Of a stretch of 64,000 nucleotides of DNA, positions 52,668 to 61,413 are shown piece after piece. Each line of letters opens with the position of its first letter. Positions within the stretch are counted from its first letter, which is position 1. Position numbers and translations under genes: made by a program. The stretch comes from Planctomycetia bacterium. GTDB lineage: Bacteria > Planctomycetota > Phycisphaerae > Phycisphaerales > SM1A02. The stretch lies in NCBI GenBank assembly GCA_005790605.1, contig SXUI01000058.1, forward strand, positions 1 to 64,000. The letters run 5' to 3'. The notes under the pieces are model-generated. The model saw nothing but the letters and a program-made list of their open reading frames with translations. It had not been told where the DNA came from and searched no databases.

Positions 52668-55289
52668 ATGTTTGATTTCCACGCGATTCGATGGACAGCA
52701 GGCTTGTTGGCGCTCGCGACGACGACGGTCGCGTTGGGCCAAAATGGAGATCGCGAGGGCGAGACACAACCACAACTGCCACCAGAGTGGAGGGTGCTGA
52801 CGCCGCCCGCGCCACTCACACCTGCTGAAGAACTCGCGACCTTCGCTCTACCAGCCGGATTTCACGCCGAACTCGTTGCGTGCGAGCCACTCATTGAGAC
52901 TCCGGTTGCGTGCTCGTTTGATGGCGACGGAAGACTCTGGGTCGTGGAGATGCCGAGTTACATGACCGATGTTCGTGGGAGTGATGAGCTGAGCGCCACT
53001 GGACGCATCAAGGTTCTTTCGGATACGGATTCGGACGGCGTGTTCGATCACGCGGATGTGTTTCTTGATGGACTTGTTGCGCCTCGCGCAGTTGCGCCTT
53101 GGACCTTTGGCGGAACACACAACACGGCAGTGCGCGGAGCGCTCGTCATCGAACCACCTCATCTGTTGTACGCGACAGATACGGATGGCGATGGTCACGC
53201 GGATCGCACTGAAGTCATCTCGGGTGGATTTGAGCCAGCACTCGACAATCCAGAGCATGCCGGCAACGGACTCTTCTTTGGACTCGATGGTTCTTTCCTG
53301 ATCTCCCAGAGTCCATTCAGTGTGCGTCCCAACACGGATCGTGGATTCGAGTTGATTCCACAACTTGCTCATGGTCAGTGGGGGATCTCGCAAGACTCTT
53401 TCGGGCGCGTGTACTGCTCACCGAACTCAGACCCGCTCCTCGTTGATCTTGTTCCGCGCACCGCGGCAGCTCGTCAACCAACACAGAAGGGATTTGAGGG
53501 AGTACCCACGCGCGCAGCGACCGACATGGCCGTTGCCCCAAGTCACCTAACACCAGGGGTCAATCGCGGGTATCAGCAAGGCACGCTGAAGGATGGTCGC
53601 CTTGCCAATTTCACTGGCGCGTGCGGTACGCACATTCACGAAGGTCCCTCGCTCGCGGGCCAAACAACGCAAGCATTTGTGTGTGAAGTCACTGGGAATC
53701 TGGTGCAACGCTTCAACTTGACGCAGAAAGATGGTGTGCCCTCGGCAACAAACGCGGATGCGCCGCGCTCGTTCCTTACTTCAACCGACGAGCGATTCCG
53801 GCCGGTGTGGTGCGGCGCAGGTCTCGATGGAGCGCTTTACATCGCGGACATGTATCGCGGCATTGTGCAGCATCGGAACTTCATGACGAGTTTTTTGCGC
53901 GAGCAGGTGGAATCGCGGCGTCTCACGCTTCCGATCTCAAACGGACGGATTTGGCGCGTGGTTCGTGATGGCGAGCGAGCCGGATCCCCGCCGAGACTCT
54001 CCTCAAGTTCCGCAGCGGCGCTTGCTGAGCTCCTGAAGACTCCTGAGAAGGGCTTGCGCGACCAAGTGCGACGAGAACTCGTTGCTCGTCGCGACAACGA
54101 ATCTGTCGCACCACTTCAGGCGATGCTCCGCGATGAAGCGTGTTCTGTTGAAGTTCGTATCGCAGCGCTTGAGACTCTCGGCGCGATCGCATCGTGCACA
54201 GCAGCTGATCTAGAGCACGCGGCGAAGGGCGAGCCCGCGCTGCGAGTTGCAGCGCTACGTGTTGCGGAGCGATGTGGCGAAAGCGCGTGGCTGGTGTCGT
54301 TCTTGCAGCATCTTGCGCTTGACAGTGATCGTTTCGTGCGGGCTCAAGTCGTGCTAGCGGCAGCGGCGCTCGAAGATGACAACACAGTGCTTGACCTTCT
54401 TTCGCGCTCCCTTTCGCACGACCTCGAGTGGAGGTTGATGCGAAGTGCGGTCCTTTCGAGTCTTACTCAACGAGAGACCTTGATGCTCGATCGCATCACG
54501 AGCGGCGCTCTCCTCACCACAAACACTACAGGGGCAAGAGCGTTCCTCGCTGCACTCTGCGACATTGTGCTCGATGGAGGTACTCCGAACGGCACACTTG
54601 CCATTCTTCAACTCGCGTCTGCGTCGGCGGTCTCGCGGCAATGGCAATCGGAGATCGCGCTTGATCGCGTCGCGGTCGCGCAGCGATTGAACAACAAGGA
54701 ACCAGTTCAACTCTTGCTCACAGAATCACCAGCCGCGTGGGCCGCACTCGTTGAGGGCAACGCCCCACTCTCAACACGCGCGAAAGCGTGCGATCTACAG
54801 CTCTATTGGCCGGGTCGCGGTGACCTCGCGCGCATCGCGCCAAAGTTTGTGTCGGCTGCGCAGGGATCGAGCGCAGAGCGGGGGAAGCGCCTCTTTTCGA
54901 ACTGCATGACATGCCACCAGGCGAACGGGCGCGGGCAACCGCCCGTCTATCCGCCACTTCGCGGAAGTCCCTACGCATTGGGCGAGCCAGGGCGCTTGAT
55001 TCGCATTGTGCTGCATGGGCTTGAAGGGGAGGTAGAAGTTGAGGGGGTGCGGTACAACCAAGCAATGCAAGTGCCCGCACTCGCGACTGACGACGACATC
55101 GCCGCTGTCTTGACGTATGTGAGAAGCGCGTGGGGAAACAACGCTTCGCCCATTGATAGCGAGATGGTTCGAACGGTTCGAGAGCAAACCAAAGGTCGAA
55201 CTCGATCGTGGACGGTCGACGAACTCGCGGGAGAACCACCACTCGCACCGGCCACGCCGACAGGCGCCGTGGCAGGAGGGCGCCCATGA
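52668..55289 (+). CDS. PVC-type membrane-bound dehydrogenase / CxxCH heme protein
   Basis: 873 residues, exported (signal peptide RWTAGLLALATTTVALGQ). An N-terminal beta-propeller of the sorbosone-dehydrogenase-like type covers about 60-420, with ACSFDGDGRLWVVEMPSYMT, DTDSDGVFD, GLDGALYIADMYRG and repeated Asp-rich calcium-type loops. Helical HEAT-like repeats follow (about 430-700), then a cytochrome c domain with CMTCH at 746-750 and a later Met ligand near MQVP. Such proteins are abundant and largely restricted to Planctomycetes-Verrucomicrobia, and are thought to oxidise sugars or polyols in the periplasm; the substrate is unknown. Its stop overlaps the dCMP deaminase start by 4 nt. Confidence 0.92.
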   Translation: MFDFHAIRWTAGLLALATTTVALGQNGDREGETQPQLPPEWRVLTPPAPLTPAEELATFALPAGFHAELVACEPLIETPVACSFDGDGRLWVVEMPSYMTDVRGSDELSATGRIKVLSDTDSDGVFDHADVFLDGLVAPRAVAPWTFGGTHNTAVRGALVIEPPHLLYATDTDGDGHADRTEVISGGFEPALDNPEHAGNGLFFGLDGSFLISQSPFSVRPNTDRGFELIPQLAHGQWGISQDSFGRVYCSPNSDPLLVDLVPRTAAARQPTQKGFEGVPTRAATDMAVAPSHLTPGVNRGYQQGTLKDGRLANFTGACGTHIHEGPSLAGQTTQAFVCEVTGNLVQRFNLTQKDGVPSATNADAPRSFLTSTDERFRPVWCGAGLDGALYIADMYRGIVQHRNFMTSFLREQVESRRLTLPISNGRIWRVVRDGERAGSPPRLSSSSAAALAELLKTPEKGLRDQVRRELVARRDNESVAPLQAMLRDEACSVEVRIAALETLGAIASCTAADLEHAAKGEPALRVAALRVAERCGESAWLVSFLQHLALDSDRFVRAQVVLAAAALEDDNTVLDLLSRSLSHDLEWRLMRSAVLSSLTQRETLMLDRITSGALLTTNTTGARAFLAALCDIVLDGGTPNGTLAILQLASASAVSRQWQSEIALDRVAVAQRLNNKEPVQLLLTESPAAWAALVEGNAPLSTRAKACDLQLYWPGRGDLARIAPKFVSAAQGSSAERGKRLFSNCMTCHQANGRGQPPVYPPLRGSPYALGEPGRLIRIVLHGLEGEVEVEGVRYNQAMQVPALATDDDIAAVLTYVRSAWGNNASPIDSEMVRTVREQTKGRTRSWTVDELAGEPPLAPATPTGAVAGGRP

Positions 55290-55762
55290 CGTCGCAGAGC
55301 GGACCAACTGACCGACAGGCGAAGTGGGATGAACGATTTCTTCAGGTCGCGGATGTGATCGCGCGTTGGAGCAAGGATCCCTCCCGCGGTGTTGGCTCAG
55401 TGATCGTGAGTTCAAGCATGCAGATCATCGCGACTGGATTCAACGGTCTCCCGCGCGGAGTCGAGGATCTGCCCGAGCGACTCGAACGACCAGTGAAATA
55501 CGATCTCATCGTGCACGCAGAACTGAACGCAGTTGTGCAGTGCGCGCGCAACGGAGTGAGCCCGGTTGGGAGCACGCTCTATTCAACATTTTTCCCATGT
55601 GTGCACTGTGCGCTTGCAATCGTGCAATCAGGCGTCGTTCGAGTGGTGACCTACGGGTTGACAGATGCGGATGCACACTGGCTTGAGTCGATCGGAAAGA
55701 GTGAGGCGATCCTGCGTGAAGCAGGCATCGCGTTTTCGATCGTCACTCGTTCCACCCACTAA
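55286..55762 (+). CDS. Deoxycytidylate (dCMP) deaminase family protein
   Basis: 158 residues. The zinc-binding set is HAELNAV (His and catalytic Glu) and FFPCVHCALAI (two Cys); GFNGLPRGVED matches the dCMP deaminase/ComEB group. It supplies dUMP for thymidylate synthesis. Coupling to the exported heme protein by a 4-nt overlap has no obvious functional reason. Its last 20 bp overlap the convergent protease gene. Confidence 0.92.
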   Translation: MTSQSGPTDRQAKWDERFLQVADVIARWSKDPSRGVGSVIVSSSMQIIATGFNGLPRGVEDLPERLERPVKYDLIVHAELNAVVQCARNGVSPVGSTLYSTFFPCVHCALAIVQSGVVRVVTYGLTDADAHWLESIGKSEAILREAGIAFSIVTRSTH

Positions 55763-57227
55763 GAAGTATTGAGAGGTCTGCTGCGCCCACCACGGCGTCA
55801 CCATTGAGATCTGCGCGAAGACCGAACCCACCGTTTCCCCACATATCAAGCAAGATGGTGAGATCGGCCGCGCCGACACGAAGGTCTGCGTTCAGATCAG
55901 CGAGTCGCGGTGCAACACCAGCGACCGACGTCGCTCCGTGTGCACTAACTCGCGCGGTTCCAAGTCGACCGGCGTAGTTTGGGTTCGTCGTGTCTGGATT
56001 GGGGCCGGTCGATCCAAGGACTGCTTTGACTTCTTGCGCAATCAACTCGTTGGGAACGAGCTCATCGGGCCAAGTTGGATGCTGTGCTCGGACGAGCGCG
56101 GCTGTACCTGCGACAAACGCGGAGGCGAAACTGCTCCCTTCCCACACGGCGATTCCATTGGGCACTGGTCCGATGACTGAAAACTGCGCACTCGGCGCGC
56201 CATCGACAAGCATGGAACGGCCGGGCGCAGACAGATCCAGTTTTTCACCAAAACTCGAGAACGGAGCCTTCACATCTATCCAGTCAAGTGCAGCGACACC
56301 GATGCATGCCTCATCCGACGCAGGGAATTCGCGCGGGTCCTCTGCATCACGATTGCCTGCCGCGGCGATGACGACAGCGCCGTTCTGCACAGCAAGCTCC
56401 ACCATGCTTTGCACGGCGGCAGAGTGATAGTCCGAGCCAAGGCTAAGATTGATGACATGCGCTCCATGACTCGACGCAAACTGCAAGGCTTTCGCGGTCC
56501 GGAAGTTTGAGGTTATGCCATCACTGTTGAGCACTCGGATCGGGAGGATCAACGCTTCAGGTGCAACCCAGTGCATGAGACCAGCAACGAATGTTCCGTG
56601 ACCAACCTGTTCATCAATCAATCCATCGCCATCATCGTCAACACCATTGCCGATATCGGCGAGCGGCTCTCCAGGGGCCATACTGACGCCCCACTGTGCA
56701 ACTCTTCCGCCGAGCGCCGGGTGTGAAGGCGTGATTCCGCCATCAATGATCGCGATGACGACGCCGGCGCCCATGGATCGCTGCCACGCAGCGTCGAGAC
56801 CCAAGAGATCTCGCGCGTACTGATTCTCAAGTGCGAGGTCATTGATTGGAAGGCTTGAAAGCCAGAGCGACCCCGTGCGTCCCTCTCCACTTGAACCTTC
56901 GTAATCCAGTTCGCCACTTTGAAGTTCACCTGCGAGAACTGCGTTCTCAAGGAAGAGTTCAACCTCAGCCGTGGAATGTCCTCTCGGAAGGATGTATCCG
57001 AGGAGTTCCCATCCCGTGGTTGGAATGCTGTCAACGGAAATCGGTGCGCCGAACTGCGCCGAAAAGGAGGCAACGAAGCGCGCGCGTTGCTTTGCGCTCA
57101 GCGTTTCAATCACCATCCGGCCAGGAATGAGCGGATCCTCAGCCGCAGCGACTTGCGCGAGGGCGGCGCATGTGAAGACGACGACCGCTCGGGATTTCAA
57201 GGACAGGGAAAACTTGCTCAGAGACAT
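55743..57227 (-). CDS. Secreted subtilisin-like (S8) protease with dockerin-like C-terminus
   Basis: 494 residues from ATG 57227. A signal peptide (VVVFTCAALAQVAAAED) is followed by a propeptide-like region (to about 110). The S8 domain has Asp162 (VVIAIIDGG), His210 (GHGTFVAGL), the oxyanion Asn292 in AAAGN, and Ser366 in EGSSFASAFVAG; the usual GTSMA is GSSFA here. Two dockerin-like calcium repeats end the protein: ADLNADLRVGAADLTILLD and ADLNGDAVVGAADLSILLS. The start at 57227 leaves 7 nt after the CHAT gene stop, which makes this the last gene of that operon. The longer start (57251) would overlap it. Confidence 0.93.
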   Translation of the reverse strand: MSLSKFSLSLKSRAVVVFTCAALAQVAAAEDPLIPGRMVIETLSAKQRARFVASFSAQFGAPISVDSIPTTGWELLGYILPRGHSTAEVELFLENAVLAGELQSGELDYEGSSGEGRTGSLWLSSLPINDLALENQYARDLLGLDAAWQRSMGAGVVIAIIDGGITPSHPALGGRVAQWGVSMAPGEPLADIGNGVDDDGDGLIDEQVGHGTFVAGLMHWVAPEALILPIRVLNSDGITSNFRTAKALQFASSHGAHVINLSLGSDYHSAAVQSMVELAVQNGAVVIAAAGNRDAEDPREFPASDEACIGVAALDWIDVKAPFSSFGEKLDLSAPGRSMLVDGAPSAQFSVIGPVPNGIAVWEGSSFASAFVAGTAALVRAQHPTWPDELVPNELIAQEVKAVLGSTGPNPDTTNPNYAGRLGTARVSAHGATSVAGVAPRLADLNADLRVGAADLTILLDMWGNGGFGLRADLNGDAVVGAADLSILLSGWNE

Positions 57228-57234
57228 TGTTCGC

Positions 57235-60105
57235 TCACGATCTTGATCCAATCACAGGGGTTTCACCTGTTGTTGCGAGACCAAGGAGCGCGAAGGGCGC
57301 CCACATGGGAAGTTGTACGCCGGATGCCCGTGCGCGCAATAGAGAATCTCGAAGCGCAGAACAATCTGCGTCGACGAGCGACGCGCCCGCTCGAATCGCC
57401 ACCGTTCTCAGACGATGGAAATCCTTTTGGATCTCCATCGTCTCGGGATCCGAGGCAGACCAATGGCTCACAAGGAGGCGGTGTGCCCCAGCCGCGATGA
57501 ACGCGCGTGCAAGTCCATTGAGTTCATCGCCAGCTTCCACAGCGTGTCTTCCGGTTTCACACGCGGAGAGCACGACGAGCTCGGCGTCGAGATGGAGCGA
57601 GAGAATGTCGCGAACAGGAAACCACCGATCTGCAAGCCGGAGTCCGCTTGCAGACGGCAATGAGTCGACGAATCGGCCGTGACACGCAACATGAATGATG
57701 GGGCGGTTCGAACATGCGTCTGCAAACTCCGATGCAGTTGCAGAGGCGCCAGCCAAAACATCGCAACCACCACAAAGGTCTCGCAACGCGGCCGCGACGA
57801 ATTCGCCCTCTTGTGTAATCAGAGGCGCGCGGGCATCCGCAACGGCGACGACGAGTGGGTGCCTGGATTGGAGCTCCTGTTGAGGTCTCGCTCGGCCCAG
57901 TGCGACGCTCGCACAAGGAGCTGACATCACTTCGAACTGCTCAATGAGGTGTGCCCCGGCGACGACGAGCGCTGCAAACGGAAGAGCGTGGAGCGATCCA
58001 TGAGGAACGATGATGAGGCGCGTTACTCCACCTAGTTGCTCGAAGACAGGAGAGACGAGGATTTCGCCAAGTGTCGTCAGCAGCTGGTGCGCAGCGTTGT
58101 TGTGGCGTGCTTGCTCCCGAGGCGTTGAAGGCCGCGCGCCGCGGCGGAGATGGAACGTGAGGCGTGACACCAGTTCGTCCGCAGCTGTCATGGACGCAAG
58201 CGCTCTCGTGACGGAGAGTCCGCGCTCAGTCGCAACAAAGACGATCAACTCATCCCCGATAGAGAAGTACTCGATCAACGCCGCTTGCGAAGGGACGCGT
58301 GCGAGAATCGAGGCAATGGGCACGGGCGTCGCAAACACACCTCGCAGTCCGCCGGTAGATTGATCAGAGAGGCGTCCATACTGCGCTTCGATCTCGCGAA
58401 TCTCACTGACAAGGCTCGATGCACCGCGCCGGGTTCCGGGTTGTGATCCGCGAAAATCCGCTGCGTACAGCGCGTTGAGTTTGGCGCGTAGGGCATGGAG
58501 TCCTTGCGCAGTTTCAGACTGTTCTGGGCTCTTAACTCGATCAACAGAACGAATCATGGCGTCAAGCAGCGCGCGCGACTTCGCTTGCTCTACGACTTCA
58601 AGCGCGCGAGCGCGCGAGCCATTATCTCCAAGCGAGAGAAGATCAAGAGCAAGGTCTTCGTACGGTCGAAGGCGGCTCCCTAACCATCCCGCTCTATACC
58701 GATCCGAGACGAGTGTGCCACGGACGCGCTCGACAGCGCGCACCGCCTGCTCAAGCAGCGCGATGGAGGCCCGGGCTCCGTCGATCCCTCGCACGACATC
58801 GGCGAGCGCGATGAGCGCATCTGCTTCGAGCACCGAGGTACCAGATTCTCGCGCGAGTTCAACTGCTCGCTGCGCAACTACCCGCGCATTCGACATGTCT
58901 CCCATTCTTCGCAGCGCATCCGCGTGAATGACAAGTGCTCGCGCGCGCTCACTGCTTACAACTCGATCATCTTCTAACACCAGATTGATGGTGTTCGTTG
59001 CTTCTGAGTATTCGCCACGAAGGAGAAGCAGCACAGCGCGCGTGAGAGCAGCTTCGCGCAATGATCGCGTGTCTTGATTACGCGCGAGTTCTTCGAAGGC
59101 TGCGAGAAGGACCGCGTCAGCCTCCGCGAGTTGTACGAGAGATAAGTGAACTCGCGCCATCGCGATCGAAGCGCGAACTCGCTCGGAGGACAACTTGAGC
59201 TGAGTCGCTTGCTCCAGTGCTTGCGAGAGGCCCGTAACACCCTCCGCAATCGCGCCGATCGAAACATGGAGCTCCGCTTCTTCGATTTCAAGCCGAATCC
59301 GGTGCGCCGCCGCTGATTCTGGGAGAAGCGCGCGGGCTGAGCGATACGCGTCGAGTGCATCTTGTATGCGTCCCTCTCGCGCATAGAGATCACCAGCGTT
59401 TCCTTGCACAACAGCGAGCGCCATCGTTGCTGGGGTTCCCGTGAGCAACGAAGTTGCGGTTTGGAAGGCTCGTTCCGCTTGGGCGAACTCATCGAGATAG
59501 ACGAAGTTCTCACCAAGCGCGTTCTGAATGAAACCCGAAGGGATGCGATCTGCGCGGAGCTCTGGTTCTGCGGCGCGAAGACGCGTCACCGCCGCCTCAT
59601 GCTCGCCTCGTGCCTTATGGATATTGGCGAGGTTGAGATCCGCCCGTGCTGCCGCCACGAGCTCGTTTGCTTGCGCGAGCGCGTTTCGCGCAGCAGAGCC
59701 GATGCGAAGCGCATCTTCGGTCCGCCCCAGCATCGTCCGCGCTGCAAGAGACGCAACAAGAGCGCGCGCGCCGTCCACAACGAATCCGTGGGCTTCTGCG
59801 ATCTGCGCGGCATCCTCCGCGACGGCGATCGCTTCTTCAGCGCGTCCACCGGAGGTTAACGCCATCGCGGTTGCACGCCGCGCGCGAACTCCGGCGCGAA
59901 CTGCGGCGACCGTTTGTGCGACTTCGATGAGCACATTTCCCGCGTGGATGGCGTCGGCAGGATTCGTCGACGCCAGGAGTTCGACCTGATCGCCCATCGC
60001 AAACAGCGCAGAGTCCCGTTCGCCGCAACGCGTGATCGACTCGAGCCGCTGTTCGGGCGACTGGGCAATCCAGCGTGCGAGATGCATTGGCGGGGGGTTC
60101 GACAC
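57235..60105 (-). CDS. TPR-CHAT domain protease (caspase-like)
   Basis: 956 residues, no signal peptide or membrane segment, so probably cytoplasmic. Residues 50 to about 560 are tandem tetratricopeptide-like helical repeats, such as NLANIHKARGEHEAAVTRLR and VQGNAGDLYAREGRIQDALD. The C-terminal CHAT domain (about 680-950) carries the catalytic dyad, His809 in IIHVACHGRF and Cys849 in LVVLSACETGRH; GSLHALPFAALV is the usual strand before it. CHAT proteases belong to the caspase/separase clan. It sits 3 nt after the 185-residue gene and 7 nt before the S8 protease gene. A regulatory cleavage role is plausible; its substrate is unknown. Confidence 0.92.
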   Translation of the reverse strand: MSNPPPMHLARWIAQSPEQRLESITRCGERDSALFAMGDQVELLASTNPADAIHAGNVLIEVAQTVAAVRAGVRARRATAMALTSGGRAEEAIAVAEDAAQIAEAHGFVVDGARALVASLAARTMLGRTEDALRIGSAARNALAQANELVAAARADLNLANIHKARGEHEAAVTRLRAAEPELRADRIPSGFIQNALGENFVYLDEFAQAERAFQTATSLLTGTPATMALAVVQGNAGDLYAREGRIQDALDAYRSARALLPESAAAHRIRLEIEEAELHVSIGAIAEGVTGLSQALEQATQLKLSSERVRASIAMARVHLSLVQLAEADAVLLAAFEELARNQDTRSLREAALTRAVLLLLRGEYSEATNTINLVLEDDRVVSSERARALVIHADALRRMGDMSNARVVAQRAVELARESGTSVLEADALIALADVVRGIDGARASIALLEQAVRAVERVRGTLVSDRYRAGWLGSRLRPYEDLALDLLSLGDNGSRARALEVVEQAKSRALLDAMIRSVDRVKSPEQSETAQGLHALRAKLNALYAADFRGSQPGTRRGASSLVSEIREIEAQYGRLSDQSTGGLRGVFATPVPIASILARVPSQAALIEYFSIGDELIVFVATERGLSVTRALASMTAADELVSRLTFHLRRGARPSTPREQARHNNAAHQLLTTLGEILVSPVFEQLGGVTRLIIVPHGSLHALPFAALVVAGAHLIEQFEVMSAPCASVALGRARPQQELQSRHPLVVAVADARAPLITQEGEFVAAALRDLCGGCDVLAGASATASEFADACSNRPIIHVACHGRFVDSLPSASGLRLADRWFPVRDILSLHLDAELVVLSACETGRHAVEAGDELNGLARAFIAAGAHRLLVSHWSASDPETMEIQKDFHRLRTVAIRAGASLVDADCSALRDSLLRARASGVQLPMWAPFALLGLATTGETPVIGSRS

Positions 60106-60108
60106 GGC

Positions 60109-60666
60109 TCATCCGATCGTGAGTGGAATGAGTGTGGGCGGCCTGTCGGTGGAAATCGCAATCTGCCAACTGCCCTTGGTGAGCGAAAGCGAGAAGGTTC
60201 CCGCTTCGTCTGTTGTAGTCGAGATCGCGGTGGCTGAGAGTGCACAGAAGCATCGCAGGCGAGCGTCGACATATGGATCGCCGTGGAGGTCAAGGACCTC
60301 GCCAATCACACGGGTGTGCCCAGCCATGGCCTGCGCGAGTTCGACACGCACGAGCAGAGAGGGCGTCTCAAACTGCAGTTCACTCACGATTGCATCATCA
60401 CGAAGTCCAATCAACGCAAGATCGGGTTCCGGATGGACGAGTCGAGCAAGCGTTGCGCCGAGTGCGCGTACGAGGTCATCGAGCGTGAGAATGCTTGCGT
60501 GCGCAGTGGCAAGCGCGGGAGCGAGGTTCCTGCCTAACTGGAGTGCTCGGGCGAGGGCGCTCTCGGGTGGTTCATTGAGAGCGTCGCATTGCAACAAAGA
60601 TAGAACGCCCTCGGTGTCTTCCACGGTGGCGATCGGCCGTCGAAATGGAGGCGGGACTGCACTCAT
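60109..60666 (-). CDS. Conserved-position small protein between ECF and CHAT genes
   Basis: 185 residues, no signal peptide or membrane segment. The N-terminal 100 residues are mostly helical. The C-terminal 65 (VIGEVLDLHGDPYVDARLRC ... TFSLSLTKGSWQIAIST) look like a carboxypeptidase-regulatory or transthyretin-like beta-sandwich. The start at 60666 is the ATG closest to the plausible fold; 50 upstream in-frame codons overlap the end of the sigma gene. It probably adapts between sigma factor and CHAT protease, but this is inference. Confidence 0.7.
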   Translation of the reverse strand: MSAVPPPFRRPIATVEDTEGVLSLLQCDALNEPPESALARALQLGRNLAPALATAHASILTLDDLVRALGATLARLVHPEPDLALIGLRDDAIVSELQFETPSLLVRVELAQAMAGHTRVIGEVLDLHGDPYVDARLRCFCALSATAISTTTDEAGTFSLSLTKGSWQIAISTDRPPTLIPLTIG

Positions 60667-60742
60667 ACAGTTGAGAGAGCCTAGGAGACGCGGTCCGAAT
60701 ACCGAGACTTGGCAAGTCGAAAGGAATAAATCTTGTTCGCGG

Positions 60743-61300
60743 TCAGAATCCCGAACCCTGCAAGATCGGTGTGAGTTTCTCGAGGCAGCGCTGGCGGGTT
60801 GGACCAATCGATCCAATGCGCATGCCGAGGCGCTCGCCTATGGCCGCGTAACTGGGCTCACCTGAGCACGCATAAAGTGCTTCAAGCAACTCTCGGCAGC
60901 GGCCACCAAGGCGCTCAAGCGCGTCCCGAACGAGTTGCCGGTCTCCTTCAAGTTGCACATCTGAGTCGGGATTCGCGCCTGAGGTTGCATCCCCTGCCAC
61001 TTCTTCCGTGAGTGCGGCGTGGGCACTTCCGCTTGTCTTTGCTGAGATTCGCCAACAAACACGGCGAGTTGTCGTCATGAGCCACGCTGCAAGTCGGTCT
61101 GATTCGCGTAGTTGCGGCAAAGATTGAAGGAGCGCCAGAAAGACCTGTTGGAACGCATCCTCTCCATCGTCTGGGCTTAGATTGGTCTTTCGAATCACGC
61201 TCCAAACGAGGCGTCGGTAGCGCTCAACAAGGTCGGACCACGCGAATTGGTCGCCATTGAGGCAAGCGCGGACGAGAGATGGATCGTCATGGAAGCGCAT
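60743..61300 (-). CDS. ECF-type sigma factor heading the CHAT operon
   Basis: 185 residues. Region 2 includes LVERYRRLVWSVIRKTNLSP and EDAFQQVFLALLQSLPQLRE, with AAWLMTTTRRVCWRI for -10 recognition. Region 4 (from about residue 120) has VRDALERLGGRCRELLEALY and the helix-turn-helix PSYAAIGERLGMRIGSIGPT. It leads the operon with the 185-residue protein, the CHAT protease and the S8 protease; no membrane anti-sigma is present, so control may be by an intracellular partner. A TACGCT hexamer 22 nt before the ATG is a possible promoter. It is divergent (113 bp) from a second ECF gene. Confidence 0.9.
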   Translation of the reverse strand: MRFHDDPSLVRACLNGDQFAWSDLVERYRRLVWSVIRKTNLSPDDGEDAFQQVFLALLQSLPQLRESDRLAAWLMTTTRRVCWRISAKTSGSAHAALTEEVAGDATSGANPDSDVQLEGDRQLVRDALERLGGRCRELLEALYACSGEPSYAAIGERLGMRIGSIGPTRQRCLEKLTPILQGSGF

Positions 61301-61413
61301 CTTGCAGAGCCCTTGACGCCTCAGCGTACCGCAGCGGCACCAATGACCAAATCGAAGCGCAGGGAAATCGAGAAATCTGCAACCCACCCTGAGACAGCGG
61401 ACAATCGTTTCTC

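Noticed and set aside
60667-60816. N-terminal extension of the 185-residue protein into the sigma gene
   Set aside because: Overlaps the sigma-factor tail by 74 bp and adds sequence without fold character; the ATG at 60666 is preferred.
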